Shown piece after piece: positions 7,921 to 17,215 of a DNA stretch of 17,410 bases. The first letter of the stretch is position 1; every line of letters begins with the position of its first letter. The notes beneath the pieces are model-generated. The model ran no database searches. It was not told the DNA's origin and saw nothing but the letters and a program-made list of their open reading frames with translations. The position numbers and the translations under genes were made by a program. The DNA comes from Ettlia oleoabundans (taxonomy: Eukaryota > Chlorophyta > Chlorophyceae > Chlamydomonadales), in NCBI GenBank assembly GCA_019693395.1, contig JAAMXP010001335.1:1-17410 (forward strand), given 5' to 3'.

Positions 7921-10900
7921 ATGCTGCCGCACCAGCAGTTTGGCGCTGGGTACCACGCCGCTTACCCTGCGGCACAACCGCAGCAGTATATGCAACAGCA
8001 GACTCCTCAGTACTACCAGCAGCAAGGCTACCCCGCGCAGCAAGGCTACCAACATCACGTGCACCATCATGGCCTGTGGCAACAGCAGCAAGGGGGATGG
8101 CAGCAGGCAGCCTTCGCTAACGGACCGCAGCAGCAGCTGCAGCATAATGCGGCTCCCGCACTGCCTGGTGCACAACCAGGCAGCTGCGCGCCAGGCGGCG
8201 GCCAGGCGCCTGCACAGCCTACTGGCTGGGCGCAGGCGAGCCACCCAGCTGCCCGTCCCGTTGGCCAGCAGCCTCCCCAGCCTTTTGCGCAAGCTCCGCC
8301 ACTGCCAGAAGGCCCGCCTCCACTGCCCCCCGAAGAACCGTCGGCTGAAGCAGCGCCGCCACTTCCACCTGGCCCGCCACTGCCGTCTGGAGCCCCATCA
8401 CAAGCCCAGCTGCAGCAGCAGGTGTATCAGCAGCAAATACAGCATCCAACGCAGGTGCAACAGCAGCAAATGCAGCACCCACCACTCCCCAGTGCTTCGC
8501 CTAGTTTGCAATACGAGCAGCAGGCAGCTTCGCTGCCTTACCAGCAGCAGCAGCAGCAGGCACACTATCAGCTGCCAGCACAGCAGCAGTATGCGGCCGT
8601 GCAGTACCAGCCACAGCAACAGTACCCTGGGCATCCCCACCACCACCAGCAGCAGCCCATCATGCAGCCCCAGCAGCACCCACAAGGGATGTCCGGCTAC
8701 CCGCAGATGCAGCCGCATGCGCCGCAGCAGTATGCCACAGCGCAGCATCCTGCTTTTTACCAGCAGCAGCAGCAGCCGTATCAGTACCCACAGCAGCCCA
8801 ACGGGCAGCCGGGACAAGCGGGCGCCTGGAACCAGGCACCCCAGCAGGCGCAGCAGCAGCAGCAGCAGCAGCACTACCAACCCCACGGGCCAGGCATGCC
8901 ACATTACCAGCCCACCATGCGACCACATGCCCCATATGGGGGTGCAGCCCCCTTGGGCCTTCCCCCAGGGGCAGTGCCCCGGCCCGCCGCCCCTTCGCCA
9001 GCCGCTGTTCCCTCCTCCGCCGCTCAGCCGCTGCCTCAGCTGCGTGTGGATGCTCTGACGCTGCTGCAGCCTGGTCCCGCACGTCAGCAGCGACCCAAGC
9101 GGCTGGCGGTGCTGCTGCGTGGGCTGCCGGGCAGCGGTAAGAGCCACGTGGCGCGATTGATGCGCGAGCGTGAGGTTGGTGCGGGGGGTGAGCCGCCGCG
9201 CATCCTCTCACTGGACGACTACTTCATGACGGTAGGTGGGTGGGTGGGGCGACTGGTGGTGGTGGGGTGTGGGGTGGGGTTTGGATCCTGGTAGGGTGGG
9301 ATGGGGTGTGATAGGGGTTTACATCCAAGGGCCGATGGTAGCCAGCTGTCTCCAGGGTCACTGCGGGGTCCAGCTTCCTGTTCCGTCTCACCGACTTCTT
9401 CACTCCTATAACGTAACTAAATGATGGGTGGAAGGGGAATTAGGTAACAGAAAGTGGGGTGCGGGTGAGGCACAGGGTGTACAGGTCAAGTGGTGAGTCG
9501 CAGGTGGCAGGCGCTGCGCCTTTGCCTGTGAAGTAACCCCACAACGTCGCACGCATGCCAGCAGCAGTCATTGTTTGCTGGCTGGCAACAACCAGCCTCC
9601 CACGCGCTTACCTCCCCCCCGATCACGTGTTCCTATTGCCCAATTCACGATCCTGCAGGAGGTTGAGCGGGAGGTTGATGAGGGGGGTGCAGGCGAGGGT
9701 GGTGGTGGCGGTCGTGGGCGCAAGCGCAAGGTGGAGGTGCCGGAGTACCAGTTTGAGCCGGAGATGGAGGGTGAGCCCGCCCCTTGTATACAGATTTGTT
9801 GCCAGTTTGCCAAGTGTTCATCGATAGCTGTTGCCTCGTTAATGTTGTCGAGTCAAAACATTGTTTAAGTAGCAGTTGCCCTGTACTCAAAACTGCTGCC
9901 GCCGCCCCACCCTTCCTGCGCCAATGTGTGCCCGTTCCGGAGTGTGTAGTGCGGTAGTGCCGTTGGTGCCACTGGCCTTTTATATGTGCTATTTCACCAG
10001 TTCTATTAGAGGCCAAGGCAGCAGGCCTAAGCGGCAAGGATGTGTCTGCCATGCCTGGCTCCCCAAACTGGCACTAGCCCCGCGCCTCCGCCTGCGCCTT
10101 CTCCTGCAGCCACCTACCAGCGCAGTCTGCTGAAGGCCTTTCAGCGTGCAGTGGAGGAGGCACGCTTCAAGTTCATCATCGTGGATGCACCCGCACTCAA
10201 GGCAAGCAAGCAGCCCTGCACCACGGCATTTCATGGCAGGCTAGCCGCAGGCAGGGCAGGCCCCCGCCAGCCTGTTGGCCCATGCCTGCCCTGCTGGTGT
10301 CAGGCGGGGAGCGCCCTGCAGTGCTGTTGCTGTATCCTACCGCGTGACGGCGGGCGGCTTTGGTAAGACGCATATGCATGCCTTGGATGGTTGGCGTGCT
10401 CCTGCCACGTCACGCCGCTTTGTCACGGGATGCCTGCAGGTGTCTGACTTCAAGGACTTTTGGTCTGCTGGTCAGGCAGCGGGGTATGAGGTGTATGTGG
10501 CGCAGCCGCCAGAGACAGACCCGCAGGTGGGTGACAGTGCGCTGGTGCAGTTGCAGCATGCGCTTTGCCCCGGGGCGAATGGCTGGGATACTGGCGCCAT
10601 TGCGACGGCGCTGTAACCCGGAGAATAGTGACTAGGGCGGCAACCGCTGGGTGGAAAGGTTGTCGTTACTTTGACTTGTCATTACTTTGACTTGTCCATT
10701 GGTGTGAAGCCAGAAAGTGTGCCGGTTGCCGATGGTTTGGTGGCCATCAGTTTGAGTGTGAGCCAGCCTATGGGCCTGCATAGCCCGATCAGTTTTCTTT
10801 TTCCAACATCCCAACCCCCCTACTGTCACGTCCGCTCCTATTTTTTCTTTGAAGCAACCTCCACCTCTGGTTTTGGTACTGTCCTGGCCCTGGCTGCAGG

Positions 10901-12051
10901 TGTGCTATGCGCGCTGCACTCATGGTCGCAGCAAGGAGGAAGTGTATCGGCTGTCGGCTGAGTGGGAGCCCACCCCTGCCGTCTACACACTGCTGCTGCT
11001 GGACGGCCTGCTGGGGCGCGGTGGCAGCAGTGGCGCCGCAGGCTCTGACGGCATTGCTGAGGTTGAGATGGGGCAGGACGAGGACGAGGACGTTGCCGCT
11101 GCTGGCAATGGAAGTATAGAGGGCGGCGATAGCGGTAGCGACGACGAGGAGGGCGGGGAGGCGGGTTCCCCGACTTCGACGAGGCCAGCCGCCGCCAGCC
11201 GTTGGGCTGCTGTTGAGGCAGGGAGCGAGGAGGATGGGCAGCAGCAGGAGCAGGGGGAGCGGCGCAAGAAGAAGCAGCGCAGCGGCAAGGGTGCGGGTGG
11301 GTTGGCTGTGGATGACTGGCGGGAGCTGCTGGCAGGGGGCAAGCAGCAGGTAGCAGCCAAGGCGTCAGGTGGCAGCAGAGGCAGCGGCAGCGCCGCCATG
11401 CCTCGCGGCATCTTGAGCAAAGGGACAAGCAGCGCCACCAAGAAGCGAGTGAGGTGGCCGGATGAGGTGAGGCAAGGATGGGAAGGGCAGAAAGAGTGTG
11501 CATGAAAGCGGGTGGTAGTGCTGGGGCTGCAGGGACAGGCCGGGTGGCCAGGCTGGCTGGGGCACGCATTCAGCAAGGTAGGCTGCCACAGAGGCGCAAG
11601 CATTCCAGGCTGACAGCTGTGCATCAGGCCAGGGTGCTGGAACCAGCGCTGGGTGGGCAAACGCTGCTCTGTGCCCTGTTGGCACATGTAGTGATCTTGC
11701 CGGTAGTGCGCAACCCTCACCTGGCCCGTGCTGCATGACGCGCTGCAGGAGCATGCAGCAGGCGGCGCAGAGCGTGAGGAGGAGCAGGGCTTTCGCATCG
11801 GCGGCGCGGCTGCAGGCACCACCTCCAGGTCCGGGCTGGAGGTGGTGCACCTGCTGCATGGGCTGGGCCCGCCTGCTGAGCTGGAGGACGGTACCGCGGG
11901 GGTGGCGCCGCACCAACGCAGCGGCAGCGGCGCGGGCGGGGATAAGAAGGCATTGGGTGGGGGCGGGTTTGCGGAGGCAGCCAGGGCGGAGCACCTCACG
12001 GAGGCTGGCCTGTTCCGCCGCCTGCTGCTCAGCCGCTGCGGCGGTACCTGA
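7921..12051 (+). CDS. YLPM1: YLPM1/ZAP3-like protein: Gln/Pro-rich N-terminus, P-loop kinase-like domain, PP1-docking RVRW motif
   Basis: Six exons join in frame: 7921-9231, 9659-9770, 10110-10201, 10440-10526, 10900-11466 and 11749-12051 (823 residues). In animals YLPM1 (ZAP3) is a nuclear protein linked to RNA and transcription that binds protein phosphatase 1 and carries a polynucleotide-kinase-like P-loop fold. Residues 1-390 are Gln/Tyr/Pro-rich with PPLP runs at 126-160. The kinase-like part shows LLRGLPGSGKSHVARLM (Walker A 401-408, K407), LSLDDYFMT (429-437), EVPEYQFEPEMEATYQRSL, FIIVDAP (496-502), FKDFWSAGQAAGYEVYVAQ and THGRSKEEV. AEVEM follows, then an acidic and basic insert, then KKRVRWPDE (715-723), which fits the RVxF/W PP1-docking pattern, and finally EEEQGFRIG. 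This order matches my recollection of animal YLPM1 throughout. The frame is open from a TAG at 7831; I chose the first ATG, though an upstream 5' exon cannot be excluded. Intron 3 is GC-AG. Confidence 0.92.
9232..9325 (+). repeat. G-rich start of YLPM1-like intron 1, possible G-quadruplex
   Basis: The 427-base intron 9232-9658 opens at donor ACG/GTAGGTGGG and then runs through many GGG/GGGG blocks separated by one to a few bases for about 90 bases. On the transcript this is the kind of sequence that folds into G-quadruplexes next to a 5' splice site. The rest of the intron shows no gene. Confidence 0.7.
10202..10439 (+). other. GC-AG intron (intron 3 of the YLPM1-like gene)
   Basis: The exon ends CTCAAG and the intron begins GCAAGC, the form expected of GC-type donors. 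The acceptor is CTGCAG/GTG. Protein homology fixes the junction: FIIVDAPALK must continue with VSDFKDFW, and no GT donor nearby preserves the frame. Confidence 0.8.
10666..10697 (+). repeat. 16-base tandem duplication in YLPM1-like intron 4
   Basis: TTACTTTGACTTGTC appears twice in direct succession with period 16 (10666 and 10682). It lies within the 373-base intron 10527-10899, which otherwise holds nothing I recognise. Confidence 0.85.
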
Positions 12052-12790
12052 GCACACAGCCAGCCAGCCTGGGCGGCTGCGCCCGCGGCGGCCGCTGGCT
12101 GCACCCTGTGGTGCGGCTGCGGCGTAGAAGGGGTGCTGCAAGCAGTGCAGCGCTCGGCCAGGTAGTGTGGACTGCACCCCTGCAGCGACCGGACGAATGG
12201 TGTGGTGGTGCATGTCACAGGCCAATGCAACCCCTTGGCGTTGCAGTTGCATTCCCCTGTGCTTTCCATTTATTGGGCTTTGTATGCTGTGTGAGTAATC
12301 GCAGTATTGCTGCATTGATGGGCTGGCACCTGGTCCATTGCCATCTGTCGGCTGCATCACCGCCTCGTGAGTGGGGTGCCATGTGCCTCTTGCTCCCTCC
12401 CTCCACCCCTGCCGCCTCCGTGGTGCCGTATGGGTAGCTCCTGCCAGGGTGAGTCACCTGCCCACTAGTGCTGCTTGCTCATTGATGCCCGCTGGCACCA
12501 TGTCTGCCGGTTGTCTGTTGCTACAATGGCTCGACCGCACAAAGTGGGGATGTGAGTTTGCTGGACGGGACCATCTCGTGCACCACGTTTGCCACTGACA
12601 CTGGGCAGTGCTGCACCACCCACTCCTTGCAGGCACCTGTGCAAGCATGGCCAGCCGCCTCCGCACCCTTGCTGGTATGTCCCCATTGATGATCCTGCTG
12701 ATCGTGCTGTCATTCACAGCATCTCCCTTGCTTGCTAACTGTCTTCATTCACTGATTTGTCAAATAATTCTTGTAACACTCTACTGCACG
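12052..12790 (+). other. Probable long 3' UTR of the YLPM1-like gene
   Basis: No sustained coding sequence is seen after the TGA at 12049-12051. The first good plus-strand TGTAA signal is at 12772-12776, so the 3' UTR is probably about 730 bases, a length common in chlorophytes. A short ATG-led segment at 12646 ending in a GTATGT donor-like site lies inside it but could not be linked to further exons. Confidence 0.5.
12772..12776 (+). terminator. TGTAA polyadenylation signal, probably of the YLPM1-like gene
   Basis: TTCTTGTAACACT is the only TGTAA on the plus strand between the YLPM1-like stop codon and the next candidate gene. Confidence 0.5.
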
Positions 12791-13261
12791 TGATAGCTTG
12801 TTCAGCTGTTGATTTGCATTCAGCACAAGGGCCAGCCAGCAAGAGGGTTGATGAGGGCCAGTAAGGCACGTTGGGTGCGGCTTCCAAGCGTACCTTGGAA
12901 TGGTCTGCGGTTGTTCCCAGTCCATGTTGAGAATACCGAAGGTTGCTGTGGCTATGACGACTTCGGTACAAAACATCAAGGTCAGGGACTAACCCACACG
13001 ACCAATCAGCCCACTTGTTGGGAGGGAGGCTGCTGGGCAGCAGCCGCCACACTCAGACAAGGCAGGGCAGTACGTATGTACTCGGGTGCGGCCTCCGCTG
13101 CATTGAAACCACCGCCGGTCATCCTCGGAACCACACTCTTTGCGCTCGTTATTATATTCTGCTTGCCCATATCTCCTAGAGCGGCCAGGGGGTGTGCCAG
13201 TCAAGCTCCGGAACCACGTGCCAACCGTCTCGGCACCTTCGGAACAGCCCTTTGAGCCACA
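12791..13261. other. Intergenic DNA without a recognisable gene
   Basis: Several frames are open for short distances, but none resembles a known protein and none shows a good splice chain. If the candidate gene at 13262 is real, its promoter and 5' UTR would lie here; an AT-rich patch (TATTATATTC) sits near 13149. Confidence 0.4.
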
Positions 13262-13768
13262 ATGTTGTCTTCCGACGCTCGTCTCATTGCCAGGGTGCGC
13301 GCGACCCTCGGCAGTGGTGGTTACTGTTGTTGTTTGTGGGCGCGCCATATCTTGCAACGGGGGCCTGCTCTCGGCTTCAGGCGGTATCGGTTGCTCACTG
13401 AAAACTGTTGCTAACGGCCCGTGCAGTACTTTGGCGCGGCCGTCAAGCGCAGCAGCACCCCCGCCCGGTCGACTGCCGCCCCGGCCACGGCCGCAACTTC
13501 AGCATGCCAGACAGCCAACATTGAGGCAGCCAGCTCCAACATGGCTAGGTGAGGAGTCTCCATTGCTTTGGATTGCGGAAAGGCAGTGCAGTATTTTGAA
13601 TAGTCTGGCTGTGCATTCCGGTCTGTTGTTGGCCGCGCTCATTCGAAATGAGCACTCCTTCTTATGCATCCCTATTGTTACAGGTCCACAGCCACAAGTT
13701 TCCAGATGTCGGCTGGAACTCATGCCAACAGCAGCCCTCACCTCACATTTGCAGCCTCTGCCTGCTAA
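13262..13768 (+). CDS. Doubtful small three-exon gene, about 79 residues
   Basis: The ATG at 13262 has a favourable context (CCACAATG). Exon 1 (13262-13294) codes MLSSDARLIAR and ends at a GTGCGC donor. Exon 2 (13427-13548) follows a GTGCAG acceptor, codes YFGAAVKRSSTPARS and an Ala/Thr/Ser-rich run with GC-rich third positions, and ends at TAG/GTGAGG. Exon 3 (13684-13768) follows TTACAG and ends in TAA. The Arg/Ser/Ala-rich N-terminus looks like an organelle transit peptide. No family is recognised, the exon 3 frame is uncertain because a second acceptor lies a few bases downstream, and no poly(A) signal follows closely (next TGTAA at 14353). It could also be noncoding DNA. Confidence 0.3.
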
Positions 13769-13825
13769 ATCTGCAGTTGGATTTACAGCTACCCTCACTG
13801 CCGGGCAGCAACCGCATCCATTGCT

Positions 13826-13928
13826 GAGTGTTGCCAGCCCTTCTCTCAACCTGCGTCCGTTACTGTCTAGCGTGCACGAGTGTTGCCAGCCCTTCTCTCA
13901 ACCTGCGGTCTGTTACTGTCTACCGCAC
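13826..13928 (+). repeat. 52-base imperfect tandem duplication
   Basis: Two adjacent copies start GAGTGTTGCCAGCCCTTCTC at 13826 and 13878. The first 30 bases are identical; the remainder differ by a few substitutions and one base in length (52 versus 51). They lie in apparently noncoding DNA between the candidate small gene and the hydrolase remnant. The rest of 13769-14365 shows no gene. Confidence 0.88.
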
Positions 13929-14365
13929 ATGATCAAAGCTTCTATTTTGTGTGGATTGCCGCCTTGGTGAGTGCGAGTGTGAGTTTGCCGGGGCTCCGGC
14001 CCAGCACCGGCATGCGCTGCTGTTTAGTCGCCCGCCTTGATCCTTTTGTCTGCGTGGCAACTTTGGTCCCCTCTGCAAGCCACCAGCATCCCTGCCCTTG
14101 GCCCCTTCGTAGCCCGCAATCCTTGGTTACCACCTGTTTTGTGAGCCGGGTTTGGGAATCTCATTCTTGTTGAGCGTGTTAGCCCTGTCTGATACCAATG
14201 ATTCAGTCACCCATGCCCTCCCTTCTCGTTTTGTGGCCCTTTCCAGCGTGGCAGATGCCCGCAACACTTCAGGGTAGCTTGCCACTTTCTGTTCACAGCA
14301 GCACCAACCCAACACGAAAACACGCCTAGCGCTGGCCATCGCCTTTTGATGTTGTAAAGTTCTCG

Positions 14366-15674
14366 CTAGGAACAAGCTTTTATGAAATTTGCGCCCAAGA
14401 AAAATGTCGATTGGCGCTCAAACGCCGACCGCACTTCCGGGTCGTTCCTCAGTGCCTCTCCATCCGCAGCTGCCATGCCTTGTGGAGTGCAGTCAAGTAG
14501 AATGCGGGCATGGTTCTGCGCGACAGCGAGGGTGGATCAGTGAGGGGCATCAGGGATGCAGAAGGATGTTGCCTGCTGCAATGATGGTGATGGCCTCAAT
14601 CGCTGGCACACACAATGAAAAAGAAGGCAGCGATACAGAAACGATGCCTAGCCAAGCCACGGATGCCTTACCACAGATAAGCCGCCTGCTGCCAACTGTT
14701 TTATCATGCATAGTAGCACACACATGTATCAGCCCTCCACCCCATGCACTAACTGCTCACTCCAGCACCTAACGCACCTGTACCAGGTAGCCCATGATCC
14801 AGTCCAGCGACCACAGGCGGCCCATGGGGGGCAGGCGCACCAGGGTGAACTGCAGGAGGTCAGACCCGTGCATGCCCCGTAGCAGCGGCAGGTTGGACCA
14901 GTGGGTGGACCCAATGGCTTTGACCAGCATCAAAGCTTCAACCCGGTCCGGGCAGAGGGATGCATAGGCTGCCGCGTAGGGCCCGCTGCCTGCAGGGCCA
15001 ATTGAATGTGGAAAGGGGCAGAGGGCGGTGGTGGAGGGTCCATTGCAAGTGCTGGGGTCGTTGGAGCTGGTGGATGCTGCTGGGAATCACACACTACGTG
15101 CCAGCCAAGGCAGTGAGGCCACCATCAACCAGCCTCACCTGGCGTGCCCATCAGCAGGACGCGGTCCTCTTTAGGTGGCGGGCCAGCTGGTCTGCATTAC
15201 TTGTGGTTGATAGCAGGTCGCGGGGAGCTTGATAATCAGACAGGGCCACACCTGCCCTGTCCATAGATACTATCATCAACCCCAGCTGCTTGCCCACATC
15301 GTCCATGCCTCTGCCTCCATCTGTGTAAGGCACAGAGGAGCGCCACGGGAGGGGAGGCGGGCAGACAGTGCGAGGGTTGGTGGGTGCACGGCAGCTGGCA
15401 GGTGCAGACCCAAACACACAAACTGTGTTTTGGTTCCGAATACTGCAGCGATCATCAGAATGCCGGCGAAGTGTCGCCTGTCACCTCGTTATCGCATACA
15501 GCAGTCAAATGAACAAGCTTTTCCCAGGCCACAACGACAGGGTTTCTGTCAAAGAGACTCAAAAGGCAGCTGGGAACTCCATGAAAGTAAAGTACTAGCC
15601 TGTAGGGCTTCGTGGACTGGGCACAGAACACCCGATAGAAGACATCTTCCGTCCTCCAGCGGGAACGTCTGCAT
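14366..15674 (-). pseudogene. Damaged alpha/beta-hydrolase gene
   Basis: Minus-strand pieces line up in the order of an alpha/beta-hydrolase fold: MQTFPLEDG (ATG at 15674); VFYRVFCAQ and LVLYFHGVPS (oxyanion-hole HG, near 15569-15650); exon 15320-15139 with LGLMIVSMDRAGVALSD and NADQLARHLK, then RVLLMGTP; exon 14989-14778 with GSGPYAAAYASLCPDRVEAL; exon 14515-14366 with GMAAADGEALRNDPEVRSAF and a TAG. Later junctions are good GT-AG sites. Three things are wrong. LEDG and VFYR are in different frames, with an apparent extra A at 15647-15648. LARHLK and DRVLLM are in different frames, with one base apparently missing at the A-run 15170-15172, and a TGA follows at 15153. No phase-compatible donor follows the HGVPS exon. 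The nucleophile elbow, usually G-x-S-x-G, reads GTPGSG, with Pro at the Ser position, and no catalytic Asp/His part follows. It is either a pseudogene or a gene hit by sequence errors. Confidence 0.7.
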
Positions 15675-16316
15675 CGCCACCGCTCCAGTAGACACGGTTT
15701 CTGGGACTGGACATGGTTTCGTATACTGTTGTCATCAATTGTGCGTCTACATTCCGCTCCAGGCCACCGCTGAAGTGGCGCCGCCGCGCTGGCAGGTGCC
15801 CTGGTTGGCAACACTGGGTGCCCTTACATTCTGTTAGGAACCTCACAACGGTGGAAGAGACGAAGACCACTGCGAAGAAAACAACAGAGGGAGGTGTAGT
15901 GGAACAGATCAGAAGGGCTCAGCAATAACGTGCCAGCTGGAGTGCTGCAAAGAAGTTTGCGGCCTCACAAATCATACAGCTGTAAAACCGTAATCTAACT
16001 ATAAGGAGTCAATATTGGCAGTGCTGAGCCATCTGTTGGCAGAGAAGCAAGCGGTGAGGAGGGTGGGAGGGGTACGAGGGCCCACAAAAATGCGCAAGGC
16101 CACGCACTGCTTCTCGTAAACGGCGGACACGACGTTGGCTTGCTATATGAGAACTGAAATGACTAAATACTGCAAGGAAGACAGGCAGGGTCCCCACAGG
16201 GCTAGGCATTTGGGGCGCTAGTGCTAGTGAAGCGGTAGCTGGGGTCACTGGGTAAGCCAGGCATGGAGGGCCAGCCTTGCAGCACTCGATAGGGCTATGC
16301 TGTCTTTGCCTCAGTT
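15675..16316 (-). other. Probable 3' UTR of the EamA transporter gene plus intergenic DNA
   Basis: No coding sequence with homology is visible. The nearest minus-strand TGTAA (TTACA at 15824-15828) lies about 490 bases past the transporter stop, suggesting that most of this stretch is its 3' UTR. The remaining part, about 15675-15820, would hold the 5' region of the hydrolase remnant. Confidence 0.45.
15824..15828 (-). terminator. TGTAA polyadenylation signal, probably of the EamA transporter gene
   Basis: The plus strand reads CCCTTACATT. It is the first minus-strand TGTAA after the TAA at 16319-16317. Confidence 0.45.
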
Positions 16317-17215
16317 TTACGCCGGATCATCGTGCTTGCCGGCATGGTCGTCCTTCTCTACACCCAGCAGCTGCGCCATCAGGCAGCTGGCCACAATGAG
16401 AGCGGCGCCTACCCAGCCGCTGGTTCCCCAGCGCTCCCCCAGCATGAAGTAGGCCAGGCTGGCCCCAAACACTGGCTCCAACGTGTAAATGATGGCGGCC
16501 TCGGTGGAACTAACATCCTGTGGCCAGGCAGTGGAGCAGCACATATTTCAAAGCAGGGGACACAGAGTAGATCAACCAAGGCAGGCAGGTAGGCAGGTGG
16601 GGGAAACCAAAGCAACTTTGACGATACCATAAGCACTGCCAGCCTTCTGTCCTGCTATGAGCAGCTGGGCACTTATACATTGTGCCAGGATACCAAGCCC
16701 AGCGTTTGCAACTGCCACTCTAACACCCAGGGCATGCAGCAGGGGCAGGAGTTGGCACCTGGAGTGCCACAACCTCGGCTATCAGGCCACCATTTGTAAC
16801 GCCGCAGCCCATGTATATGATCCCTGCCCACGGCAGCCTGCACCAGCAAACCATGAGCTACGACGTAATGAGGCGCATGCCAAATGCGGGATGTAGGGCG
16901 GCTGCTCCTTAAGCGGTGCATTGCAAGCATAGGCAAGCAGGCAGGCAGGCTGTTGGTAGCCAAAGGCCTTAATGTGCCGCTCCATATGTTGCTGTCTGTA
17001 AAAAGCGCCGCTCGCGGCTTCCTAGCTACTTACTGGGTGTTTGCCAATAGCTGCACCCCCTCTGCGGGGTTTGCTAGGAAGTGCAGCGTGGCCTGTGGGT
17101 GTGCCGCCGCTGTGGACGCCAGGCTGATGGCCGCAATCATGAGCACCGACACCGACAGCATGGGCACCGCCTGCCTCGCGCCCAGCTGCTTGCTCCAGTA
17201 CTCAGCGCGGTATAT
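16317..17215 (-). CDS. EamA/DMT-family membrane transporter, C-terminal part (5' end outside window)
   Basis: Members of the drug/metabolite transporter superfamily are ten-helix carriers made of two EamA repeats; plant and algal members move sugars phosphates, amino acids or other metabolites. Three minus-strand exons join in frame: 17215-17034, 16837-16759 and 16517-16317, ending in TAA. They code 152 residues, consistent with most of the second EamA repeat. Visible pieces are IYRAEYWSKQLGARQAVP (loop), a helix (MLSVSVLMIAAISLAS), a second (LPWAGIIYMGCGVTNGGLI), then the family hallmark VSSTEAAIIYTLEPVFGASL with the GE motif (FMLGERWG), a last helix (WVGAALIVASCLMAQLLG) and a short charged tail (VEKDDHAGKHDDPA). 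The exon 17215 starts at an AG acceptor in phase 0, so more exons lie upstream; 17410-17369 may be the end of the previous one (phase 0, weak evidence). Substrate cannot be told. Confidence 0.88.

Noticed and set aside
8400..8880. CAG-triplet runs as an expanded repeat locus
   Set aside because: The runs are interrupted and code the Gln-rich region typical of this protein; no long pure array.
7808..9058. Plus-strand frame of 416 codons overlapping YLPM1-like exon 1
   Set aside because: Ser/Arg/His-rich shift of the CAG-rich coding frame; the other frame carries the conserved P-loop domain.
10983..12269. Long minus-strand open frame of 428 codons opposite the YLPM1-like exons 5 and 6
   Set aside because: It is Ser/Pro/Cys-rich shadow sequence caused by GC-rich codons on the coding strand and has no resemblance to a protein family.
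12646..12672. ATG-led segment MASRLRTLA ending at a GTATGT donor-like site
   Set aside because: Resembles a first exon with a targeting peptide, but I found no downstream exon in compatible phase, and it lies inside the probable YLPM1 3' UTR.
13140..13970. Plus-strand open frame of 276 codons
   Set aside because: Composition is irregular (Cys, Pro, Ser), it crosses good splice sites, and nothing is recognisable; probably chance.
16560..16960. GCAG/GGCA tetranucleotide runs as a repeat array
   Set aside because: Only three or so units at each place; ordinary intron simple sequence.
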